64,000 nt of DNA from Anniella stebbinsi (taxonomy: Eukaryota; Chordata; Lepidosauria; Squamata; Anniellidae): positions 177,828,382-177,892,381 of the forward strand of contig JARDYH010000003.1 in assembly GCA_029215795.1 (NCBI GenBank). Reading direction: 5' to 3'. This document shows positions 54,865 to 64,000 of this stretch, piece by piece; the first letter of the stretch is position 1; each line of letters opens with the position of its first letter. The translations under genes and the position numbers were made by a program. The notes below the pieces were generated by a model. That model did no database searches. It had not been told where the DNA came from and saw only the letters and a list, made by a program, of their open reading frames with translations.

Positions 54865-55745
54865 GGCTCCCTCTACAAGAGTTGGCTTTGACACCCGGTT
54901 CCCCAATTATGCGCATTTCCTGATAAGTGCGTTTACGTCTAATACCTATACACGAGAGGCATTGAAGCGCGTTACTGGCGGTATGAAACATGCTTTAAAG
55001 TTGTTTACATGCTGAGAATTGCAAGCAAATGTTGCTGAAAGTAATGCACTTTGTCCCGGGGAACTGCCCAAACAGGTTTCCCTCCCTTTATTCTCCCTAC
55101 CCACCAGAATCTCCCACCTTTGGTTACCTGGGCTACTTGCCTGGTTAAGCTGTTCCGCTACCTCTCTCCCCCACCTTCGCCCAATTGCCATTTGAAGTGA
55201 ACTGCTCAGGAGTAAATGGGAATGTGCCTCGCACACTCGCACGCCAAAACAGACAGGAGGATGCTGCTTCGTTCCTTCCCCCTCCTCTTCCCAGCGAGCT
55301 CAACCGTTGTAAAACATACACACACACATCTCATGTCAGGAACCCAGCAAGAAGTGAGAGGATGATATGTCTAAGCTGATCGCTAATTATGCGCACATCC
55401 GCACATCCTTCATACCCCCTTTACTTCTTGTGAAACCACCTTCATCTGGCGCCGTGTCTCCATGAACGACATATTCCATCGGGAGTTAAAATAAACTTTA
55501 TTTTCAGTTCACATTGGGTCACCTCTTCCTGGAGCTTCCATCCAGAGAGATGGAGAACAAGGAGGAAGTTGCAAGCAGGAGACAGGAAATAAAACTAAAT
55601 GAAAAAGTGGGAGGTTTTCCCAGCGAAGGGGCAGTTCTATGCATGACATCAAGACTACAGTCCGCCCACTCTGATCATTAATGCACCTCCGCAGAAAGTT
55701 ATTTGCACGGATATAAGGCGCTCTTACTCCCGCGGTAAATTAAAA
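54865..55745 (+). mobile_element. GCGC-rich MITE, copy F, expanded or interrupted
   Basis: The left part (54865-55022) follows the family from GGCTCCCTCTACAAGAG to GCTGAGAATTGCA. The family sequence resumes at about 55700-55740 with AAGGCGCTCTTACTCCCGCG, which matches the reverse complement of copy A at about 4215-4235. The intervening 680 bp is absent from the other copies. It contains further GCGC-like text (AATTATGCGCACATCCGCAC, near 55386) and may be an inserted element or part of a longer parental transposon. The right end of the MITE is cut by the Penelope-like element. Confidence 0.6.
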
Positions 55746-55799
55746 CTCTTTCCACTAAAGTTCTTCGGAAAGTCTGTCGTTCACAAATCAAGTTTTCAG

Positions 55800-56780
55800 T
55801 TTCTAAGCATACTATGTCCATTCTGTTTTTGGATATGATTGTGTACCGGCGAGGAGATTGCCTATGATTAAAAACTTACACAAAACCTACTAATAGAAAT
55901 TCATTGCTTCACTTTTCATCACATCATCCACCACATCTCTGTAGAAATTTACCATTTGGCCAATTCCTTCGTTTTAAACATAATTCAACAGATTCCTACC
56001 AATATGTGTTGCAACGACGGACTTTTCAAAGAACTTTAGTGGACAGAGGCTATCCAATGACGGTGATCACGAGGGCAGAGAAACGTGCGGATGCCACTAC
56101 CAGATTTTCATTATTAAAAAGTTCTATCAGGGCACAGGACAAGAATATTACGTGCGCATTTGAGTATTCAACAGCAGCAAAATTGATTAGAAGATCTATT
56201 TATCAACATTGGCATATTATTCACAATATTCCTGGATGCGCCAGCCCACCCAAGATTGGTTGGAAAAAGACCAAAAGTTTGAGGGATTCACTTATACGAT
56301 CAGATATTGATCCCCCCAAGAAAACCCTGAATACAATCAAGGGGCATTTCAGATGTGGGGAATGCAGAACGTGTGCACTTGCTTTACAAACTAGAACATT
56401 AGTAAATCCAAAAAATAACCGCACTTATACACTGCGGCACTTTTCAAATTGTAAAACAGAACGGGTTATATATATATGATAATCTGCCCTTGCCAACTGA
56501 TGTATGTGGGCAAGATGACAAGAAGTATTCGCACTCACATTCGCACTCACGTTAAGAATCAGCTAATGGAAGCGCCACTTGTGCAGCATTTTATGCAATG
56601 TCAACATCGACACGATGACTTAACATTTTTAGTTATTGACAGGATTTTTCCACATGCTTATAACTATAAGGACTTAATAATGAGCTACTCAAACGAGAAG
56701 CAGAGTGGATCTTTGAATTGAACACAGTAGAACCTTATGGTCTTAATGGCAATTTGGACTTAACACCTTTCTTAATGTAA
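55800..56780 (+). pseudogene. Penelope-like RT C-terminus and GIY-YIG endonuclease
   Basis: The RT thumb region reads ILFLDMIVYRRGD near 55820 and, after an in-frame TGA-type break near 55866, TYTKPTNRNSLLHFSSHHP and LPFGQFLRFKHNSTD, motifs characteristic of Penelope-like RTs. The open frame 55904-56479 continues to a cysteine cluster (FRCGECRTCAL) and the first endonuclease motif VIYI. A frameshift in a TA run at about 56467-56480 moves to 56476-56721, with CPCQLMYVGKMTRSIRTHI, the YIG half of the motif and its following arginine. A second frameshift near 56685 leads to LLKREAEWIFELNTVEPYGLN, the usual C-terminal end. The endonuclease nicks target DNA during retrotransposition. Inactive because of the breaks. 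Confidence 0.85.
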
Positions 56781-57130
56781 ATTACCCCAGCTGTTTAATC
56801 ATGCCTTGGATGCATAAGTGTTGTTCTTCACACAACTTGCAGTAGCAAAGAGATAGCATGATGCTCTAGAGAGAGAAGTCTGGAAAGATAAGCCTGGTGG
56901 TAAGTTCATATATCTTGTGAACCAGCTGAATGATCTTTTTTGAACATCCTTTAAATATTTTTCATATATATCATTCCACAGCTTGAGTGATCCAAAGGAG
57001 TTTTTCTGTCAAACAATGATAAGGCTGACTCATGAAGTAGTCAGCCTTTCTAAATAAAACAGTTTGCAAAGTGTTTAAAACATTATATAAATACTTGGAG
57101 TGACAGTAATTTAACTGTGTATTATCCTAC

Positions 57131-57195
57131 AGCATTCTTCTGATGAAGTAATAATGAAACAGGAAGATTATTACCGGATGCCCTGTTAAATGAAT
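57131..57195 (+). ncRNA. Possible hammerhead ribozyme remnant in the Penelope-like 3' region
   Basis: The core CTGATGA (57140-57146) is followed after nine bases by GAAA (57156-57159). A four-base stem III (CAGG at 57160-57163, CCTG at 57182-57185) leads to a TT cleavage-site position, and AT-rich flanks could form a short stem I. Stem II is weak, with one mismatch. Hammerhead motifs are established in Penelope-like elements. Only the core is convincing, so this may be decayed or coincidental. Confidence 0.4.
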
Positions 57196-57200
57196 TAGTG

Positions 57201-58154
57201 TTGCTATAAATTAGTGCTGTTAACATATGAACTAGTTTCATTTCGAAATGTGAGTCTTGGAATGTTTGAAACAGTATTGTAAAACTGAGTGAACTAATTG
57301 TAATCCAATTGGCACAAATAAGTATACATACTTCATTGTAGAACAGAAATAGTATGTTAACATATGAATGGGTGTTTTTTGTAATTGTTTATGTGGCCAA
57401 TTGGATTGATTGATATTGTAATATACAACTGATTGAATTAATTACAAACTGATACAAATAAATATATAGACTTCATTGTATAACAGTTTTTGTAGTTATA
57501 TGGTTGATCTATGTGGTTGAGTGCACTGCACTCCTATAGGATATTGTTTTCAACCACTGCCTCCTGCTGTATTATAGTTGCAATATGTAGACAGTAACGA
57601 GCTAGATGGACTAATGGTCAAACTCGATATAAGGCAGCTTGCTAAATCTAATTTAGGAAATATTACTGCAGCAATATTATTAGCAATATTATTGCTAAGG
57701 AAATATTATTACGGCAATAGCCAGAGGGTTAATTTAATATTTCTTCTGGTTACATGAAAGCAGGCAGAATAATGATAGCTTTAAACCACGTTCTCCAGGT
57801 GTCTTTCCATAAGCATCAGAAATAATGTGGAATCATTTCAGTCGATTGTTTCAAGGTTGGTTCTTGTGCAATTGGTTGTTGATCCTCACAAGTTCACCTT
57901 CTCTAGACCACAGTAGTGATTTGTGTCCAAAAGAGAGTGATAGGCAATAGAACATGGGGGTCAGGTATGAGATATTCTTACAAAGATCAGTCTTTTCTTC
58001 AGAAAAGGATGTGTGCTGAAGCTGAATGAATAGTGGCTGACTTGCCAGTGGCCACTTAGTGAATTCGTGGCTAAGGTAAGTTCTGAAATGGACACTTCTC
58101 TGTTTAATCACTATGCTACACCAGAGACGCTATCCTATTGAATGGTTTATCAAT
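57201..58154. other. No gene; diverged duplication and SINE fragment
   Basis: About 57298-57390 and 57435-57510 share AATTAATTA/CACAAATAA, ACTTCATTGTA.AACAG and TTTTTGTA blocks, a diverged tandem duplication of about 130 bp. A SINE 3' fragment (GAGCTAGATGGACTAATGG, TATAAGGCAGCTTGC) lies at about 57585-57648. Confidence 0.5.
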
Positions 58155-58270
58155 TTACAATACAATCCCATATATGTGTAATGAGAAATAAGCCCATTGA
58201 ATTCACTTCCTCATTGACTTCAACCCCACTGAACTTACTCCCAGGTATGCAAGTATAGGATTGCAGACTT
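58155..58270. mobile_element. Short palindromic MITE (CAATCCTAT family), expanded copy
   Basis: ATACAATCCCATATATGTG at the left, ACTTACTCCCAGGTATGC and TATAGGATTGCAGACTT at the right, with two copies of a CATTGAATTCA/CATTGACTTCA centre. Confidence 0.6.
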
Positions 58271-58372
58271 AATAAGCAAAACAAAAACAAAAAACCACCA
58301 CCACCAACAACAGATAAAATGGAAATGCGAAAATCAGGCATGTAATAGTTGGGCCACACTTTATGCTTTGGA

Positions 58373-58560
58373 GGGGCCATAGCTCAGTGCGATAGAGCAC
58401 ATGCTTTGCATGCTGAAGGTCCCAGTTTTGATTCCCATGTCTCCAGGTAGGGCGAGGAAAGAATCCTGCCTGAAACCCCTGGAGAACCAATGCCAGTTAG
58501 CATTGACAATACTGGGCTGAATGGACCAATGGTTTGACTCAGTATAAGGCAGCTTCCCAT
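58373..58560 (+). mobile_element. tRNA-derived SINE, second family
   Basis: Starts GAGGGGCCATAGCTCAGTGC with a clear A box (TAGCTCAGTGCGATAGAGC) and B box (GGTCCCAGTTTTGATTCCC), then CTCCAGGTAGGGC, CTGCCTGAAACCCCTGGAG and a tail GACTCAGTATAAGGCAGCTT. The tRNA-like head cannot fold as a functional tRNA beyond the promoter boxes. Confidence 0.88.
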
Positions 58561-58744
58561 GCTTTCTGTGTGAATGCAGCTGAACGTGGCAGCCCACAGT
58601 GAATTCTCCTTTCGTTGCTGTAACAATAGCATCATGTTCCAAGGTTCTCCACTCCCACTCCATGTCATTTGTTGCCAGTGGTGGGAGTGGCTAAAATTTA
58701 TGATATCATGAGTGCCCCTAGATATTATGGCAAGATTAAAGAAT

Positions 58745-59030
58745 ATAAGAAGAGCCATGCTGGATCAGACCAAAGCTCTATCTTGCCCAATATTGTGTTC
58801 ACACAATGGCCAACCAGCTGCCTGTGGGAAATCCACAAACAGGAGGTGAGTACAAGAGCACCCTCCCATTCATGCTCCTCAGCAGTTGGTGTACACAGGC
58901 ATATGGCCTCTGATACTGGAGGTAGCACATAACCATCAGGACTCATAGCCATTGGTAGCCTTATGCTCCATGAATTTGTCCAATCCCCTTTTGAAGGCAT
59001 CCAAATTGGTGAGAAGGGGGAGAACATGCC
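58745..59030 (+). repeat. GCTGGATCAGACC interspersed repeat, near full length
   Basis: AGAAGAGCCATGCTGGATCA ... CCAACCAGCTGCCTGTGGG ... CTCAGCAGTTGGTGTACAC ... GATACTGGAGGTAGCACAT ... CCATGAATTTGTCCAATCC ... GCATCCAAATTGGTG. Best copy in the window; non-coding. Confidence 0.7.
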
Positions 59031-59647
59031 ACATGTATGCCATTTTCAATTTCCCCATTTGTCACTTAACATTTGGGAAAGATCAAACTGAATGACAAGA
59101 TTCACCAAGCAGAATAAAGTGATGTCACCTAACAACAACGTAAAAGCTCTCCCGCTCAGCGGGAGATAGAGCGAGGAGGCGCAGCTGACAAAACACATTG
59201 TCAACACTGCTGATAAGAAAGCACTGGGCAGGATGTGCCACACGAAGATGTGCAAAAACATCAGGAACCACAAAGCTTTAGAGGAAACAAAACAGGAAGC
59301 ATGTCCCGAATAATCAGAGTGCAGATCCCAGACAAATTACACTGCTGAGTCAGGAAAGAAAGGAACAATATGTTCAGGGTGGAACGTTAAATATGAACAT
59401 TATCATTGCGACAAAATCCTGCCTAAGATGGACTATGGGAAATTCATGCTGACACTCTTGGCTTTCCATGCTTCATCACATAAATGAGCAAAGTAAAGGG
59501 ACAGAGTGACACAGATCTGTAGATATTTTGCACCAGGAAAACATGTTCTGGACCAAAGACAGGGCAGAGAATGGGATTGTTTGCTCCAAAGAACAGTAAG
59601 GATCCCTATGCCCAGCTTTAGAGGCACCAACAGAAATCACTTGCCCT
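59031..59647. other. No gene seen
   Basis: Non-coding DNA without recognisable elements. Confidence 0.45.
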
Positions 59648-59655
59648 TAATGACT

Positions 59656-59974
59656 AGGCTGACCATATGAAAAGGAGGACAGGGCTCCTGTAACTTTAAC
59701 AGTTGTAGAGAAAAGGAAATTTAATCCAGTGTCATTTGTATGTAATTAGTCCCTAGTGAAATTCCCTCTTCATCACAACGGTTAAAGTTGCAGGCACTAT
59801 ACTAGAGTGACCATATACAAAAGAAGGCAGGGCCCCTGCAATTTTAACTGTTGTGATGAAGAAGGAATTTCACCAGGAACTAATTGCATACAAATGACAC
59901 TGGCTGAAATTCCCTTTTCTCTACAACTGTTAAAGTTACAGGAGCCCTGTCCTCCTTTTCATATGGTCAGCCTA
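59656..59974. mobile_element. Palindromic hAT MITE (TAGGGTGACCA family), copy 3
   Basis: 319 bp. Starts TAGGCTGACCATATGAAAAG and ends CATATGGTCAGCCTA. TTAATGAC flanks it at 59648-59655 and 59975-59982, a perfect 8-bp target duplication. Confidence 0.92.
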
Positions 59975-60234
59975 TTAATGACATCTACAGATCACACTTT
60001 CTGTATCTTATTAAAGGGAATGGATGGTCTGGGCTTAGCTAGCAAAGGGCCTTTGACCCAGGCCTTGTTCTTGACCTGTCTCCCACCAAAGGCAACTCAG
60101 AATCCCAAAATCAATTATGAAAACCAATTATTGTTAAGTGTGCTTTTTTTAGCGTGCAGAAGTATAGTTGAAAAGCTTTTGGGGTGAGGTACTTCTTTTT
60201 ACAAGGGACTAGGAAATTCCTTTTTTCGTTATTT

Positions 60235-60620
60235 TATAGAAGTATTTATATGCTGCCTTTCCACCTTCAAAACAGTTTAAAAGCCTAAACACATTTTTTC
60301 ATATACTAGAGACTGAGAGAAAATCACTTAAAACATAGCATCAAAGGAAGAATTTATGTGAAAATAATTAAAAAGCTTGGTGGAATAAAAATGTCTTGAC
60401 TGCCTGCTAAAAAATAGTGAAAGACAGGGCTAGTCATACTTGGGAGAAAATTTCATCCCTAAGGTGGTTCCCTGTCCTGCATCATTACCAAGCATGTCTT
60501 CCTTGGTAGTGGATTATAGGACAGAGCTTCTGATGACGACCACAACTGATGGGCAGGTTCATGTCCTTCAGGAATCCTGTTCCTAAGCCATTTGGGCTTT
60601 ATTGGTAATAACCAGCATCT
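60235..60620 (-). mobile_element. LINE 3' region, degraded
   Basis: On the minus strand the order of a CCAAATGGCTTAGGAACAGG block, a CAGGCAGTCAAGACATTTT block and an AT-rich 3' UTR ending at TTTATATGCTGCCTTTCC (plus strand) matches the other L2/CR1-like 3' ends. Confidence 0.5.
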
Positions 60621-62403
60621 GATGTGGAGAGCTGCTTCATAAGGTTCCAGAGAGGCAGTTCACAAAGGCAAATTTTGGAAATCCAGTCCATCAATGGCTA
60701 CAGCCTTCTCAGTGGACTGAGGAAAGCAGACTTCCTCCAGCTCTTGAAATCCTTGATAAGAGATAAGAACAGTGTTTCCTTTCCCAATTCCCTCTCCAAG
60801 GTCTCTCTCTAGCTTTGGGAGAGGGGCCTCAGAGGGAACCTCCATGGGCTATAAGGATTACTGACTGGGAGCCCTACCTGGAGATGCTAGGCATTAAGTC
60901 TGGGATCTTCTGCATGCACAGCATGTCCTCTAGCACTCCATGTATTTACAGATGTCCATAGGGCTCCATCACACCTACTCTCCCCCCCCCCCCCGGTTTG
61001 CATCTGCAGTTTCCCCTCCATTTCCTTAGGGAGTTGAGCGCTGGACACTTTCATGTCTGTGCATTGTCGCATTATTTCAGCTCATGTATCTTTTCACCTG
61101 TATTACTACTATGCCAGTGATATCTCCCACCCCAGCCCCTATATTCTCCTTCCCCCTGCAGTTAATTTTTAAAAATATATATTGTTCTATATTTTTTTTA
61201 TTTCTATGCAAAGACAATAGTACAGAACCTGAAACTGCACAATTATGGTAAAACAACACACTATGCTTTTCCCTAAGACCATATTAAACAATATAAATGA
61301 AGAGAAAGTATTACAATTTGTTTTTGGAGAAGTTTGTGATCAACGTTGGCACGGCAAGGAGAAGCTGAAATTGTTCTGGTCAGGAAACCTAGACATGTCT
61401 ACCCATGAATAAGAACCATCAAGTTGAATGGGACTGAGTCCCAGGCATGGGCGGTGGCAGCCTCACTTGCCTTCTCCACTGGTGTTTGGGTGCCCCCTCT
61501 CCCTCCCTCTTCATGGTTCAGCAGTTGAGCAGAGAATCTCTCCACCCTCCTCTTTTGTCAGTGAGACTGCCCTTTGACACACATGTCCCCAACAAAAAAT
61601 GAGATAGTCCGATATCGTGCCATAGACGGGTAGGAGGAGTGCCTTTATTGTGCACGGAGGGGAAAAACAGACTTTCCCCAGTCCAAAATAAGATGGAAAA
61701 CGAAGGAGAAGAGGCAAGATGAGCGCAGGACAGGGACGATGTCATAAGAGTACCACGCTGCAAATCCATATGCCAGGCATGGCAGGAGTGCGATAAATCG
61801 ATGGTGTGATGGAGCTCATCGATATGGTATACAATTAATACACATATGCTCATTAACTCAGTAACTTCTTAGCTCTTCAGTGGCTATGACTAACTCTATC
61901 CTTTGTAGCCAATTGTTTGAACAGCTCCCTAGTGTTTAGCAGGTTGCAGTCCAGGTGGTCTTAACCCATGCTAAACCAGAATTGTGTGCAAAAGCCCCCA
62001 TTTGAAAAGGTTAAAGAGATGTAATATTCTCTGTGTGTGTTTGTTTCTGAGTAGTAAAAAAGCAGCAGTTGAAAGTCAGAAATGCAATTACTCATACGTG
62101 GGATAGTCCAGATAATGTCATTTGCAATTACATTTTGTCCAGGTGTGTCACCATTATGCGTTAAATAATGAATGGTTTCCATCTTCCTTTAAAATCTAGA
62201 TTTAATTTTATCATAATAGTGACATCTAGTGTATAATTTGCGGTGTGTATGCCATGGCATCCATTGTCAAAAATGATGGGGGGATTTCATTGTTTCATGG
62301 GAAAGTTAAAGGTCCTGAGAGTGGCTTAACTGTGTATTTGAATATCAATGAGGATAAACAAACAAACAAACCACCAAGCAATTTTTTTTAGTGTGGGATT
62401 TTG
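60621..62403. other. No gene seen
   Basis: Non-coding. A C-run lies at about 60983-60996 and a CAATCCTAT-like fragment near 61395-61450. Overlapping minus-strand frames of up to 111 codons near 61511-61853 have no motif. Confidence 0.45.
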
Positions 62404-62985
62404 CTATTTACACTGTAAGAGACTGACATGCAAGCGATTGTAATAGAATTTAGCAGGAATTCTCCTGGTATAACTTAGCTGTTTCTCTACTGTTTTCTTA
62501 GTCTTGACTTCCCAATCATCTTGGAAGGAGAGCCAGATAGAATCATACATACATACATACATACATACATACACACACTTTATTGTATATAGCCATATGC
62601 CTTTACAATATATAAAAAATATTTGAAAAGAGACCTTTCCCAATACAAACCTTTGATTGAAATAAAAATTTCAAACTCAGCAAAGCTATTAAGAACAAAC
62701 CTGGTTTGCCATCTGCTCAGAAGATTGACCACTCCAATCTAAAAAGATAACCTTTATAGTTCATTATATTTCTTGGTAAAACAGGACCTCAGCTTCTTGG
62801 CTGCCAAAGGAAATAGGTCTACCAAGTATGTGATAAATAAATGCTTATCAGCTAGGAGTTCTATTACCACTTCCTGATCTGAATACTGCTGAATAATAGA
62901 TGACAAAAATTCACCTCTAGGATCTACATACAAAGGGCAGAACAGCAAGTAATGGAATCTTACATGCAAGTCATGGGCCTGCCTG
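62404..62985 (-). mobile_element. LINE ORF2 C-terminal fragment and 3' UTR (family uncertain)
   Basis: The minus-strand frame 62754-62969 reads RFHYLLFCPLYVDPRGEFL ... ELLADKHLFITYLVDLF ... LAAKKLRSCF, which resembles the C-terminal region that follows RT in some non-LTR elements, distinct from the L2-like copies. An AT-rich 3' UTR with a (CATA)n run at about 62548-62574 follows. Confidence 0.45.
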
Positions 62986-62989
62986 CCTC

Positions 62990-63065
62990 TCTAGTCTGAC
63001 CGTTTCGATATTGTAAACCGCCCAGAGAGCTTCGGCTATGGGGTGGTATATAAGTGTAATAAATA
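62990..63065 (+). mobile_element. L2-like LINE 3' end, severely truncated
   Basis: ATTGTAAACCGCCCAGAGAG, TTCGGCTATGGGGTGGTAT and ATAAGTGTAATAAATAAAAT match the end of the LINE at 30235-30302. Only about 75 bp was inserted or retained. Confidence 0.75.
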
Positions 63066-63088
63066 AAATTATTATTATTATTATTATT

Positions 63089-63119
<31 letters not shown>
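63066..63119. repeat. (TTA)n-(TAA)n inverted microsatellite
   Basis: Eight or so TTA units are followed directly by TAA units, so the tract is self-complementary. Confidence 0.9.
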
Positions 63120-63741
63120 GCAAAGGTGTACATTTGTAGCCATTTCTCCCACTTTCCTCCTTGCACTGCATATATTGTTAGCAGGCTATTCAGCAGTAGG
63201 GCAGGCACTGTAGGTTCCTGAGGTAATTGGCAACCACAGACATGGTTCCTTCAGGAAATTCTTGCCTGAGCCAACATAGGAAAAGTATGAGCAAAGCAAC
63301 CTTGCCTAATACCCTTGCAGGTCACATATGCAAGGTCATGTTCTGCTCTAAAATAAGCAAATATGGGGATGTATTCAATAGAGTAGTCAATACAGCAGGC
63401 AAATGGTCAAGCACAGTTTTACTAGATACATATGGGATTTTTCAGAGCAAGGTCTGAGGTGTAGCCAAGGTCAAAAGCCAGGAGATTAATCAAGTAAAAA
63501 ACACAGTCCAAAAGCTGAGTCATGTAGAAGGACAGAGGTCAGTAGCATGGAGGTCCAAACACACAGCAAGATCAGGGGAAAAAACAGAATACAGAGAATA
63601 GAGCTGAAATTCAGACTTTAAGCTTCTGTAGACAAGCGTGTTATAGCAAGCTCATGACTGGCCCCTCATGAATGTTTGTGGGTCATTTTGATGATGCAGT
63701 GATCCTCCTGCACATCTCCTGCTCCTTCTGCTGTTGTTTCA
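63120..63741. other. No gene seen
   Basis: Non-coding DNA before the terminal LINE. Confidence 0.45.
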
Positions 63742-64000
63742 AAAAAGGAGCTGTTATGTGGTGTACCACAAGGTGCTATCCTTTCCCCAATGCTGTTTAA
63801 TATTTACATGAAACCGCTGGGAGAGATCATCCGGAGGCATGGGGCGGGGTGCTATCAATACGCTGATGACACCCAAATATATTTCTCTATGCCTTCGACA
63901 ACATTGTCAGCTAAGGATAGTGTGTCTCCTTTGAATGAATGCTTGGAGGCGGTAATGGGCTGGATGAGGAAACACAAACTGAAGCTGAATCCAGACAAGA
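63742..64000 (+). CDS. LINE ORF2 reverse transcriptase, partial, cut by window edge
   Basis: From about 63748 one frame is open to the last base. It carries CGVPQGAILSPMLFNIYMKP, then YQYADDTQIYFSM with the catalytic aspartates, and GWMRKHKLKLNPDK. It is clearly related to the copy at 28310-30302 but a different subfamily. The left side is truncated inside RT. No stop or frameshift is seen in the roughly 84 codons available. Confidence 0.85.

Larger units (their letters stand above)
55740..57200 (+). mobile_element. Penelope-like element, 5'-truncated
   Basis: Keeps the C-terminal end of the reverse transcriptase, the linker and the GIY-YIG endonuclease, followed by a 3' region with a hammerhead-like core at about 57131-57195. 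Begins abruptly around 55740 next to the interrupted MITE, which fits the 5' truncation usual for this order. Confidence 0.82.

Noticed and set aside
58373..58450. Possible tRNA gene
   Set aside because: A and B boxes are present, but the downstream sequence follows a SINE body and cannot complete a cloverleaf with acceptor stem.
59807..60187. 126-codon plus-strand frame
   Set aside because: Its first half is the right arm of the palindromic MITE at 59656-59974.
1..64000. CRISPR arrays, bacterial operons, phage genes
   Set aside because: The sequence has vertebrate repeat content; no array of regularly spaced repeats or compact operon is present.

Overview
The window looks like vertebrate nuclear DNA, most likely from a squamate reptile. 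It is AT-rich and CpG-poor, with one CpG island. It is filled with tRNA-derived SINEs, L2/CR1-like LINE 3' ends, palindromic hAT-type MITEs, a DIRS retrotransposon, a Penelope-like element and a gamma-type endogenous retrovirus. No complete host protein-coding gene is visible. The clade is inferred from repeat content, not from a recognised gene.

Layout. 1-11.2 kb is mostly non-coding DNA with an inverted-repeat MITE (646-887), a LINE 3' end (about 3480-3769), a GCGC-rich MITE (4072-4403), a hAT element with a perfect 8-bp target duplication (5956-6609) and one candidate 117-bp host exon on the minus strand (7824-7940). 11214-17262 is a structurally complete DIRS-type tyrosine-recombinase retrotransposon on the minus strand, with gag, RT-RNase H-methyltransferase-like and tyrosine recombinase reading frames, 128-bp inverted terminal repeats that match base for base by eye, and the internal complementary region expected for DIRS circle formation. 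17.6-24 kb holds a TIR element, several minus-strand LINE remnants and a GCGC-rich MITE. 24.94-25.97 kb is a CpG island with a strong minus-strand splice donor, probably a host promoter and first exon. About 28310-30302 is a 5'-truncated LINE with two lesions.

30798-38179 is a minus-strand endogenous retrovirus with 533-bp LTRs that look identical, a 4-bp target duplication, a tRNA-Arg-type primer site, wrecked gag, pol lacking the polymerase core, and an env frame that is open but lacks its N-terminal part. 38.2-46.6 kb is rich in short DNA transposons, including a GCGC MITE inserted in another GCGC MITE, and a dimeric tandem repeat interrupted by a hAT element. 51.29-52.14 kb is a three-level nest (SINE, then TIR element, then MITE). 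About 55740-57200 is a Penelope-like element with a GIY-YIG endonuclease and a possible hammerhead ribozyme. The right edge cuts through another LINE reverse transcriptase whose frame is still open.

The genes here are almost all mobile-element genes. The DIRS element is the only one whose parts all appear intact. The CpG island and the 7.8 kb exon candidate are both on the minus strand and could belong to one host gene running right to left, but that is inference. Target-site duplications and nested insertions give a relative order of events. All identities were judged by eye, and family names are assigned from motifs and end structure, not from a database search.
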